NCBI GenBank assembly: GCA_034435055.1
Contig: DAOTXS010000041.1
Coordinates: forward strand, 62,001 to 126,000
DNA from: DAOTXS01 sp034435055
GTDB taxonomy: Bacteria > Chloroflexota > Anaerolineae > UBA4142
DNA length: 64,000 nucleotides
Direction: 5' to 3'
In this document: positions 39,675 to 46,467 of the stretch, piece after piece
How positions within the stretch are numbered: the stretch's first letter is position 1
How the letters are laid out: each line of letters begins with the position of its first letter
Notes under the pieces: model-generated
What the model was told of the DNA's origin: nothing
Databases searched by the model: none
Seen by the model: only the letters and a program-made list of their open reading frames with translations
Position numbers and translations under genes: made by a program

Positions 39675-40475
39675 ATGGAAATCATCAATCCCAACCTTCC
39701 ACGCGGTCACATCCGCGTTGCAATTTTCGATTTCGACGGTACGCTTTCGCTCCTCCGCCGTGGCTGGACCCAAATCATGCACGCGCTGATGTCAAGCGAA
39801 TTACTGAAAACACCACAGCATGAAAGTGAAGCCGACCTCGACCCGTTCATCACCAATTTGATTTATAGCACCTCAGGTCAGCAAACGATTTACCAGATGA
39901 TTCGTCTTGCCGAAGAAGTGGAAAAGCGCGGGGGTACGCCAAACACACCGCAAGCGTACCTGCAAATCTTTACCGAACGTTTGTTGGTGCGCGTGAACAA
40001 GCGCATCGCCGCGATTCAAGCCGGCGGGAACGCAGCCGAAGAGTGGTTGGTGCCAGGCACGCGGGAATTTCTGCAAGCGCTCCGTGCGCGAAACATCACT
40101 TGCTACATCGTCTCCGGCACCGGCGAAAATTTCGTGCGCGATGAAGCGGCACTGCTGGGCATCGCGCCGTACTTTGCCGGCATCTTTGGCGCGCATGCCG
40201 ATTACAAAAATCATTCCAAGAAAATCATCATCGGCAATTTGGCGCACAAGCACACGCTCCACGCCGGCGAACTCGTTACGTTTGGCGATGGCAAACCGGA
40301 AATCGCTGACACCAAAGCGGTTGGTGGCATCGGCGTGGGATTGGCAACCGAGGAGGAAAAACGCAACGGCGTGAACTTGCACAAACGCAACGTGTTGATT
40401 CAAGCCGGCGCGGACATCATCGTTCCGGATTTTCGGGAACATAACGCGTTGGTGGAATTCCTATTCGCTAAATAA
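39675..40475 (+). CDS. HAD-superfamily phosphatase
   Basis: A 266-residue HAD hydrolase. Motif I is VAIFDFDGTLSLL with both catalytic Asp; motif II is CYIVSGTG; motif III/IV is VTFGDGKPEIADTKAVGG, with a Lys in the stretch KNHSKKIII before it. The long helical cap (residues 35-125) is of the phosphoglycolate-phosphatase type. Within this operon it probably removes phosphate from a sugar or sugar-phosphate intermediate; substrate unknown. Possible alternative: HisB-like or GmhB-like phosphatase. Confidence 0.85.
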   Translation: MEIINPNLPRGHIRVAIFDFDGTLSLLRRGWTQIMHALMSSELLKTPQHESEADLDPFITNLIYSTSGQQTIYQMIRLAEEVEKRGGTPNTPQAYLQIFTERLLVRVNKRIAAIQAGGNAAEEWLVPGTREFLQALRARNITCYIVSGTGENFVRDEAALLGIAPYFAGIFGAHADYKNHSKKIIIGNLAHKHTLHAGELVTFGDGKPEIADTKAVGGIGVGLATEEEKRNGVNLHKRNVLIQAGADIIVPDFREHNALVEFLFAK

Positions 40476-40495
40476 AATTCGCCGAGGTTTTTGAA

Positions 40496-41458
40496 ATGCC
40501 CTATCCCATGTTTGATCGCAGTCGCTTGCGTGTCAAGCCGCTTGCCGAACGGGTGCACGATATGAAACTCACCGACGTGCTTGCGCTCGACACCCCCACA
40601 CCGCCGTGCGACGATTCTCAACTTGTGTCCATCGCCGACCGCATCGTGCGCGCGCGCCAAACCAAGCGCCCGGTGATTTTGATGATGGGCGCGCACGTGC
40701 TCAAAGTTGGTTTATCGCGTTTCGTCATCGATTGGATGGAACGCCGCGTCATCACGCATGTTGCAATCAACGGCGCTGGTGTGATTCACGATTACGAACT
40801 TGCGCTCATTGGCGCGACGACGGAAAGTGTGGCGCGGTACATTCAGGAAGGACAGTTTGGTTTATGGCGCGAAACCGCGCGCATCAACGAGATTGTGCAA
40901 GCCGGCTTGCGCGATAACTTGGGTTACGGTGAAGCCATTGGGCGTGTAATCGAAGCAGAACGATTTCCGCATCGTGACGTGAGCATTCTGGCGGCGGGTT
41001 ATCGTTTGCGCGTGCCAATCACAGTTCACATCGGCGTTGGTTACGACATCACGCACGAACACGCTAACTGCGATGGCGCGACAATCGGCGAGGCATCGTA
41101 CCGCGATTTTTTGATTTTCACGCAGGCGATTACCGAATTGCAAGGCGGCGTCGTGCTAAATTTCGGGAGTGCCATTATGGCGCCCGAAGTGTACCTGAAA
41201 GCGTTGTCGATGGCGCGCAATGTTGCGCATCAAACCGGCAAGCGCATCAACGAATTTGCGACGGCGGTATTCGATTTGCAAGACCTTGGCGCAGATGTGC
41301 ATCACGAAGTTCCCAAAGATAATGCGGCGTACTATTTCCGCCCGTTCAAGACGATGCTCGTGCGTACGGTCGCCGACGGCGGCGAAAGTTTTTACGTGCG
41401 CGGCGATCATCGGGCGACAATGCCGGCGTTGTATCGACGGACGATAGAGGACCGATGA
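40496..41458 (+). CDS. Conserved protein, possibly deoxyhypusine-synthase-like; function unknown
   Basis: A 320-residue soluble protein. It has a clear Rossmann-like pattern: RPVILMMGAHVLKVGLSRFV, VITHVAINGAGVIHDYELAL, HIGVGYDITHEHANCDGATI and GGVVLNFGSAIMAPEVYLKA. GAxxxHDxE and the glycine-rich blocks resemble the NAD-binding deoxyhypusine synthase family, but I cannot confirm this and the Lys nucleophile is not evident. Sitting between a HAD phosphatase and a PfkB kinase, it most likely works on a sugar. The start is ATG 40496. Its last codons run into a degenerate repeat. Confidence 0.55.
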   Translation: MPYPMFDRSRLRVKPLAERVHDMKLTDVLALDTPTPPCDDSQLVSIADRIVRARQTKRPVILMMGAHVLKVGLSRFVIDWMERRVITHVAINGAGVIHDYELALIGATTESVARYIQEGQFGLWRETARINEIVQAGLRDNLGYGEAIGRVIEAERFPHRDVSILAAGYRLRVPITVHIGVGYDITHEHANCDGATIGEASYRDFLIFTQAITELQGGVVLNFGSAIMAPEVYLKALSMARNVAHQTGKRINEFATAVFDLQDLGADVHHEVPKDNAAYYFRPFKTMLVRTVADGGESFYVRGDHRATMPALYRRTIEDR

Positions 41459-41503
41459 CGGACGACGGACGCCAAGCATGTCCGTCTTCCGTCTTTGGTC
41501 TGA
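41441..41503. repeat. Degenerate repeat between two operon genes
   Basis: GACGGACGATAGAGGACCGA, TGACGGACGACGGACGCC, then the complementary GTCCGTCTTCCGTC: direct GACGGAC words plus an inverted half. Similar words appear at 14392-14457. It covers the end of the 320-residue protein gene and the leader of the kinase gene. Confidence 0.65.
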
Positions 41504-41508
41504 ATGCT

Positions 41509-42498
41509 ATGAACACTTTGGAACTCGAAAACATCCTCGCCCAATTTCCCAATCTCACTCTGCTTGTCCTCGGCGATTATTTTCTCGATCTCTATCTCGA
41601 CATTGATTCCGCGCTCGCCGAAACGTCGCTGGAAACCGGGCTGGAGGCGCATCAAGTTGTGCGCATGCGCGCGTTTCCCGGCGCGGCAGGCACAGTAACA
41701 TCAAATTTGCGCGCGCTCGGCGTGAAGGTGATTGCGTTAGGCGTCATCGGCGATGACAGTAATGGCTATGAACTCAAGCGTGCGCTGTCCGCAACTGGCG
41801 TCGCTATCACGTCGCTGATCGAATCGCACGAGCGCGTTACGCCGACGTACACCAAGCCACGGCGCGACGGACGCGAGTTGAATCGGCTCGATATAAAAAA
41901 CCGAACGCCGTTGCCACGCGCGATTGAAGATGAAATCATTTTGCAATTACGCGACTGGGTTCCGCGCGTGAACGGCGTCATCGTCGTCGATCAAGTACAA
42001 GAAGAAAATTGCGGTGTCATTACCCAGCGTGTGCGTGATGAGTTCGCGGGACTTGGCGCCGGGAAAATCGTGGTGGCGGAATCGCGCGAACGCATCGGCT
42101 TGTTCCGGAATGTCATCGTCCAAGCGAATGCACGCGAGGCAAGGCACGCGACTGGGTTACCCGACATCGAAGCGTGCGGTTTCGCGTTGGCACAGCAAAA
42201 TCGCGGCGCGATCATCACCATTGGCGCAGAAGGCATTCTCGTGTTCGATAGAACTGGCTGTGCGCGTGCGCCCGGCGTGAAAATCGAAAATGAAATCGAC
42301 ACAGTTGGCGCGGGCGACAGCGTGTGCGCCGGGTTCACCGCTGCGTTGTGCGCCGGGGCTACCTTGCGGCAAGCCGCTGAAATTGGCAATCTGGTAGCCG
42401 GGGTAACGATTCAGCAAATTGGAGTAACTGGCACGGCGACACTGGCACAAATAATCGCGCTGCATCAATTGCAAGAAAAAAAGACCAGCCACAACTGA
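41509..42498 (+). CDS. PfkB-family carbohydrate kinase (RfaE/HldE N-terminal-like)
   Basis: A 329-residue ribokinase-fold kinase. LLVLGDYFLDLYLDID and FPGAAGTVTSNLRALG line the sugar site; the anion hole and catalytic base are in DTVGAGDSVCAGF near the C-terminus. The order of motifs resembles heptose-7-phosphate kinase (RfaE/HldE N-terminal domain) more than ribokinase. The start is ATG 41509; the longer frame is repeat-derived. Last gene of the ABC operon, whose terminator includes its stop codon. Probably phosphorylates the imported sugar; substrate unassigned. Confidence 0.85.
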   Translation: MNTLELENILAQFPNLTLLVLGDYFLDLYLDIDSALAETSLETGLEAHQVVRMRAFPGAAGTVTSNLRALGVKVIALGVIGDDSNGYELKRALSATGVAITSLIESHERVTPTYTKPRRDGRELNRLDIKNRTPLPRAIEDEIILQLRDWVPRVNGVIVVDQVQEENCGVITQRVRDEFAGLGAGKIVVAESRERIGLFRNVIVQANAREARHATGLPDIEACGFALAQQNRGAIITIGAEGILVFDRTGCARAPGVKIENEIDTVGAGDSVCAGFTAALCAGATLRQAAEIGNLVAGVTIQQIGVTGTATLAQIIALHQLQEKKTSHN

Positions 42499-42514
42499 TG
42501 CGTGGCTGGTTTTT
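42484..42514 (+). terminator. Terminator of the sugar operon
   Basis: ACCAGCCAC / GTGGCTGGT, 9-base loop containing the kinase stop codon, then T5. Confidence 0.88.
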
Positions 42515-42525
42515 GATTCACTCGA

Positions 42526-44289
42526 TCAATAACACGGCGGGCTAGTATTTTTAGAGACCCAGGGAAAATAATAGATGTACGGTCCGGTCGCGCCGGGAGA
42601 AGGATCGCCAAAGCGGAATGAACCGATGCGCGTTTTCCAACCATCGCCGGTCAACGAATAATATTGATTCGTGTACCAAAACGTCAAATCGTCGGTTGGA
42701 TCGACCGTCATGGCTGAATAATCGCCCCAGCGATTGAACCCGTTGATTTGCGCGCCGGTGCCTTCGATAAGCGAAGTTTCAGGGACGCACAATAATCCCA
42801 GCGGATCATTCGCAAATCGACCGGCGTAACGAATCGATGGATACCTCGACGCACTGGAAATGCTGTACCCAAGCGCCAGATTGCCTTGTCCATCGACGGC
42901 GAGACTTGCCATCCACCGATAATTGGAATCCGGCTGGTACGTGCCTTGCTGATAAATCGATGGCGAACCGTTCGGGTTGCGGATTTCGTACCAACGCACG
43001 CCGGTGGGAAAGCCGATTGCCGCGCCGGCGGCGACGGTGTGATTGACCCACAGCGATTCTGTGCCGCCGAGGTTGCGATATTGCAATTGCATCATCAAAC
43101 GATCGCCCAACCCATCGACGCTTTCGCCGTTCAATTGCGGAACACAGTTGAGAAACGCCGCGCCGTAACACGGCATGGTGAAAATCGCTGTTGTCAAATT
43201 TGTGGGACCCGTCAGAGTTGAATTGAGCAGGTTGTTCCAATCGACGTGAAATTTCCAAAGGTGCAGGGTATTCGCCTGATATGAAACATCGGGCATTGCA
43301 AGCGAAACGAAAAAGTTGGGCGTCCCGCCCGGCGGCATTGTGGTGCCGCGCAGATTGCTCGGTAGGAGATGGATGTACGCTGGACTGATGTCAAAGTACA
43401 CATAACGCACGCCGGTCATTGGATTGTTGATCAAGTCGTCGCGATTGAACGCCCAGACGCGGACGCCGCGATACGTGAGCCGCGCTTCGAACATATCGGC
43501 GGACAGGTAAATGCCATCCGACCAACTGCCAAGTTTGGGATAATCGTTGAACCAGTACACTCCCGGCGTCGATGTACTCCCGGCGTCGAGTGTGTAAAGC
43601 CACCAGCCGCCGGTTACCGGATTGGCGGTTTTGGAGACGGCGATGCATTGATAGTACGGACCAGCACTGTTCGCGTACGCAAAATCGGTGAGAATCCACC
43701 GGTCGGCAATCGCGTCGTACAAAGCGATGGGATCGCCGCGGCGCAAAGGCGAATTGCACGGCGCAACCGCGCCAGCGAAAAGCGTATTAAAATGAAAATT
43801 GGCGAGCATCGTGCCGGTTTTATCAAAGATTGCCGCCGATGTGTTGACGGCTTGAACATAGTGATTGGGTCCCACATCGCCGTTGGGGTCGGGCGGGAAC
43901 CAGCCGGTATAACTCAAGCCATCGAAATTTTGCAACGCGACCGGCGCGCGCTTACCGCCCATCGTCGATTGTCGAACTGGGTCGGATGCCGTCGATGGTG
44001 TGGCGGCGCGCGGTGTAGTGGATTGCCGCGGGCGCGGCAGTTCGATTTTTTCTGTCGATGTGCCGGGCGCGGGTAAGCGCCGGACATCGCCGTTGAATTC
44101 GCGCGCGTGGATCGGCTCGCCCACAAAAGGTCCTTGAATGCCTTTTTGTTCTGGCGGCGCGGCGCGTTCGATTGCCGGCGGAATCTCCGGTGGGGTTGGC
44201 GCGGCGAACAAGCGCGCGCTGTTAGAAAGCAGAGTCGTTCCTGCAAAAACAACGCCAAAGGTTAGCCAGAAAAGTTTTCGTGCTTGCAT
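42526..44289 (-). CDS. Large secreted protein, probable beta-propeller; function unknown
   Basis: A 587-residue exported protein. Residues 1-30 are a signal peptide; residues 30-115 are a Pro/Thr/Arg-rich linker. The rest is beta-rich with Trp/Tyr and Asp/Asn-containing repeats (SYTGWFPPDPNGDVGPNHYV, DPIALYDAIADRWILTDFAY, NRWGDYSAMTVDPTDDLTFW). The spacing suggests a propeller comparable to sialidase-like folds. NPNGSP and GDYSAMTVDP may bind calcium, which is inference. No catalytic motif is recognised. The dispersed repeat copy 2 lies 30 bases upstream of its start. Confidence 0.65.
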   Translation of the reverse strand: MQARKLFWLTFGVVFAGTTLLSNSARLFAAPTPPEIPPAIERAAPPEQKGIQGPFVGEPIHAREFNGDVRRLPAPGTSTEKIELPRPRQSTTPRAATPSTASDPVRQSTMGGKRAPVALQNFDGLSYTGWFPPDPNGDVGPNHYVQAVNTSAAIFDKTGTMLANFHFNTLFAGAVAPCNSPLRRGDPIALYDAIADRWILTDFAYANSAGPYYQCIAVSKTANPVTGGWWLYTLDAGSTSTPGVYWFNDYPKLGSWSDGIYLSADMFEARLTYRGVRVWAFNRDDLINNPMTGVRYVYFDISPAYIHLLPSNLRGTTMPPGGTPNFFVSLAMPDVSYQANTLHLWKFHVDWNNLLNSTLTGPTNLTTAIFTMPCYGAAFLNCVPQLNGESVDGLGDRLMMQLQYRNLGGTESLWVNHTVAAGAAIGFPTGVRWYEIRNPNGSPSIYQQGTYQPDSNYRWMASLAVDGQGNLALGYSISSASRYPSIRYAGRFANDPLGLLCVPETSLIEGTGAQINGFNRWGDYSAMTVDPTDDLTFWYTNQYYSLTGDGWKTRIGSFRFGDPSPGATGPYIYYFPWVSKNTSPPCY

Positions 44290-44320
44290 TTCACACCTTG
44301 ATTTCTGAACGTGATGCTAG

Positions 44321-44426
44321 TAACTAATGGTGCTAGTGCGATTCTTGAGCATATTTTGTGCTTTGATTTTGCGACGCGCTACTTGAATCTCACAGCCATC
44401 CACCTGCAAACTAGCACCATTAGTTA
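44321..44426 (+). repeat. Dispersed element with 16-bp terminal inverted repeats, copy 2
   Basis: The ends TAACTAATGGTGCTAG / CTAGCACCATTAGTTA are perfect inverted repeats of 16 bases. The base that changes at the sixth position compared with copy 1 is here paired. The 30-base core is identical to copy 1. It lies upstream of the secreted-protein gene but in the opposite orientation to it, so it is not a fixed leader element. Confidence 0.8.
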
Positions 44427-44490
44427 GTATACGCAAAGTGATGTGATTGTAAAGGGTACGGGTTTGAAAAATTTTTCGCGCGCGATCAAA

Positions 44491-44529
44491 TAAAAAACCT
44501 CAAAGGGTTTTTGCTCGAACCTTTGAGGT
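44491..44529 (-). terminator. Terminator of the tRNA-Pro gene
   Basis: ACCTCAAAGG / CCTTTGAGGT with a 13-base loop; on the minus strand it is followed by TTTTTTATTT. It lies 15 bases from the tRNA 3' end. Confidence 0.8.
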
Positions 44530-44544
44530 CTGGCTGTTGCCAAG

Positions 44545-44617
44545 TCGGGGCGAATGGACTTGAACCATCGGCCTCATCGTCCCAAACGATGCGCGCTACC
44601 AACTGCGCCACGCCCCG
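44545..44617 (-). tRNA. tRNA-Pro (anticodon UGG)
   Basis: A complete cloverleaf on the minus strand: acceptor CGGGGCG / CGCCCCG, D-stem GCGC / GCGC, anticodon stem CATCG / CGATG with loop TTTGGGA (anticodon TGG), T-loop TTCAAGT. The discriminator base is A and CCA is not encoded. It reads Pro CCA and by wobble other CCN codons. It has a consensus promoter and its own terminator. Confidence 0.95.
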
Positions 44618-44629
44618 AACTTGCGGACA

Positions 44630-44658
44630 AGTATATGCCAATTCCGATCAATCGTCAA
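44630..44658 (-). promoter_or_regulatory. Promoter of tRNA-Pro
   Basis: Minus strand TTGACG, 17-base spacer, TATACT, starting inside the last codons of the upstream glycosylase gene. Confidence 0.8.
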
Positions 44659-45319
44659 ACTTTTGTCCCGTGACACAGATTTCAACCAATGGACATTCCG
44701 CGCATCGCGGCGCGCGTTTGACACAAATATTTTTTCCCAGTGCGACGATGAGCGCGTGATACTCATTGAACAATTTTGCGTCGGGCGGCAGATGCGTCAT
44801 AAACATCGATTGCAATTCGTTGTACGTTGCATTATCGCGCGATAAACCGAGTCGCGCAAAAATGCGCCGGGTGTACGCATCGACGACGAAGATCGGTTGG
44901 CGCGCGGCGTAAAGAATAATCGAGTCTGCAGTTTCGGGTCCGATGCCGTACACGGCGAGCAGTTCGTCGCGCAAAGTACGAGTATCAAGTTTGAACAGAT
45001 GGGATACGCTTCGCGTGCCGCGATGTTGATCGAATAAAAAGTGGACGAACGCCTTCAACTTTTTTGCTTTGAGATTGAAATAACCGGACGGACGGATCAG
45101 GCGTGCGAGGTGCGCGACCGACACGCGCTTGAGCGCGCTCGGCGTCAATAAATTTGCGCGCTTGAGATTCGCAATCGCTTTTTCGACATTTGACCAAGAG
45201 GTGTTCTGCGTCAGAATCGCGCCGATGATAACTTCGAAATCGCCGTCCGCGGGCCACCAATGTTGCGCGCCAAAGTGTTTGAGGAGACGGGTGTACACAT
45301 CGACCAATTGTTTCTGCAT
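44648..45319 (-). CDS. Endonuclease III-like HhH-GPD DNA glycosylase without the beta-lyase lysine
   Basis: A 223-residue base-excision repair enzyme. The helix-hairpin-helix reads LLAVYGIGPETADSIILYAA, with the catalytic Asp in FVVDAYTRRI. The C-terminal iron-sulphur loop has C-x6-C-x2-C-x5-C (CVKRAPRCAECPLVEIC). At the position of the EndoIII catalytic Lys (GxKTA) there is Glu (GPETA), so it should be a monofunctional glycosylase, as in the MagIII 3-methyladenine or related mismatch groups. The start is ATG 45319, seven bases past a TACAAT box. Confidence 0.85.
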   Translation of the reverse strand: MQKQLVDVYTRLLKHFGAQHWWPADGDFEVIIGAILTQNTSWSNVEKAIANLKRANLLTPSALKRVSVAHLARLIRPSGYFNLKAKKLKAFVHFLFDQHRGTRSVSHLFKLDTRTLRDELLAVYGIGPETADSIILYAARQPIFVVDAYTRRIFARLGLSRDNATYNELQSMFMTHLPPDAKLFNEYHALIVALGKNICVKRAPRCAECPLVEICVTGQKFDD

Positions 45320-45326
45320 CGACTGG

Positions 45327-45355
45327 ATTGTAGCAAAGAAGCGCGGTGTGGGCAA
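45327..45355 (-). promoter_or_regulatory. Promoter of the DNA glycosylase gene, probably leaderless
   Basis: Minus strand TTGCCC, 17-base spacer, TACAAT ending seven bases before the ATG at 45319. Back to back with the promoter for 45402. Confidence 0.6.
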
Positions 45356-45356
45356 C

Positions 45357-45384
45357 TTGCCTTTGCGTTCGATTCGGCTAGAAT
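45357..45384 (+). promoter_or_regulatory. Promoter of the HD hydrolase gene
   Basis: TTGCCT, 16-base spacer, TAGAAT, then GGAGG before ATG 45402. Its -35 is one base from the -35 of the divergent glycosylase promoter. Confidence 0.6.
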
Positions 45385-45401
45385 GACGCGCGGAGGTTGC
45401 G

Positions 45402-45995
45402 ATGAGTCAATTCGCCAAATACTTGCACGAAGTTGGAATGTTGAACGATACGCCGCGCAGTGGGTTTGCCTTTCTCGGCGCGGGCGAGCAATCGGTCGCC
45501 GAACATATTTTTCGAATGACGCACGTTGCGTTTTTGCTTGCGCGGATGAGTGAAATGAAAATCGATGAATTGCGATTGTTGCACCTTGTGATGTTTCACG
45601 ATTTGCCGGAAGCGCGGACGGCGGATCACAACTATGTGAATCGACGCTACGTGACCGAGGATTTGAACACGTTGCTGGCAGATGGCGCGCGCGAATGGGC
45701 ATACGGCGATGAAATTGTCGAGTACATTCGCGAATTCGAAAAAGGGGAGACGCCGGAGGCACGGTTGGCGAAAGACGCCGATCAATTGGAATTGTTGTTG
45801 ATGCTGAAAAAGCTAGGCGACCTGGGCAATCCACACGTGGGCGATTGGATCACGCCACTTTTAGCGCGGTTGAAAACCGAGCCGGGCAAGCAACTGGCGC
45901 AGGAAATTCTCGCCACCCGTTGGGACGAGTGGTGGTTTGGCGATAAACAAGATTCGCATTGGGTCGATGCGAGCCAACACAAAAAACTCGGTTGA
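45402..45995 (+). CDS. HD-domain phosphohydrolase, YfbR-like 5'-deoxynucleotidase family
   Basis: A 197-residue metal-dependent hydrolase: the first His is in EQSVAEHIFRM, the HD pair in LVMFHDLPEA, and the last Asp in LAKDADQLELLL. Length and pattern match the YfbR/HDDC2 group, which dephosphorylates deoxynucleoside monophosphates. GGAGG lies upstream of ATG 45402. It is paired divergently with a base-excision glycosylase; both handle nucleotides, but the link is only suggestive. Confidence 0.88.
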   Translation: MSQFAKYLHEVGMLNDTPRSGFAFLGAGEQSVAEHIFRMTHVAFLLARMSEMKIDELRLLHLVMFHDLPEARTADHNYVNRRYVTEDLNTLLADGAREWAYGDEIVEYIREFEKGETPEARLAKDADQLELLLMLKKLGDLGNPHVGDWITPLLARLKTEPGKQLAQEILATRWDEWWFGDKQDSHWVDASQHKKLG

Positions 45996-46012
45996 ACCGC
46001 GTGCTTTGCTAC

Positions 46013-46054
46013 TTGACTTCTTAGGTAACGAATGGTATAATTCAGTTACCTAAG
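46013..46054 (+). promoter_or_regulatory. Promoter with palindromic operator upstream of the DUF6788 gene
   Basis: TTGACT, 17-base spacer, TATAAT (46036-46041). A perfect inverted repeat, CTTAGGTAAC (46020-46029) and GTTACCTAAG (46045-46054), brackets the -10 box with a 15-base gap, a placement expected for a dimeric repressor. Confidence 0.75.
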
Positions 46055-46068
46055 CCGATGGTGACAGT

Positions 46069-46419
46069 ATGCCACGCAAAAAGAAATCTCCCAGCCCTTT
46101 GACCAACCTGAGCGAAAAAGAAATCGCGCAACTACGGCAAATCGACGAACGCTTGCATCGCGTGGTGCAAGAGCGGCGCACGAGCATGCCCAAACCCGGC
46201 GTGCACGCGGAACAAACGTTTGGCTCGATCACATTTCGTTACGAGACGGTCCGGTGCGGTAAAGCGAATTGCACGCGCTGTCCGCACGGTCCGTACTGGT
46301 ACGCGTACTGGAAAGAAAACGGTAGAACACGCTCGCGATACGTGGGGCGGGTGTTGCCGGATAAAGCGCGCCAAGTGTACGAAGCCAAACAACGCGCCAA
46401 GTTGGAAAAGAAAACATAA
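46069..46419 (+). CDS. Small DUF6788-type protein
   Basis: A 116-residue basic protein. The N-terminal half is helical (LTNLSEKEIAQLRQIDERLH). The second half has the DUF6788-like core FRYETVRCGKANCTRC followed by PHGPYWYAYWKENGRTRSRY, a three-Cys/His cluster that looks like a small zinc knuckle. Members are often found near mobile elements and may bind nucleic acid; function is unknown. The ribosome site is weak. The palindrome over its promoter suggests repression by a dimer, possibly the protein itself. Confidence 0.7.
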   Translation: MPRKKKSPSPLTNLSEKEIAQLRQIDERLHRVVQERRTSMPKPGVHAEQTFGSITFRYETVRCGKANCTRCPHGPYWYAYWKENGRTRSRYVGRVLPDKARQVYEAKQRAKLEKKT

Positions 46420-46467
46420 AGCGTAAATGGCAAATTGCGTTTCCTGCTTTATTCTCCGGAGGTTGTC

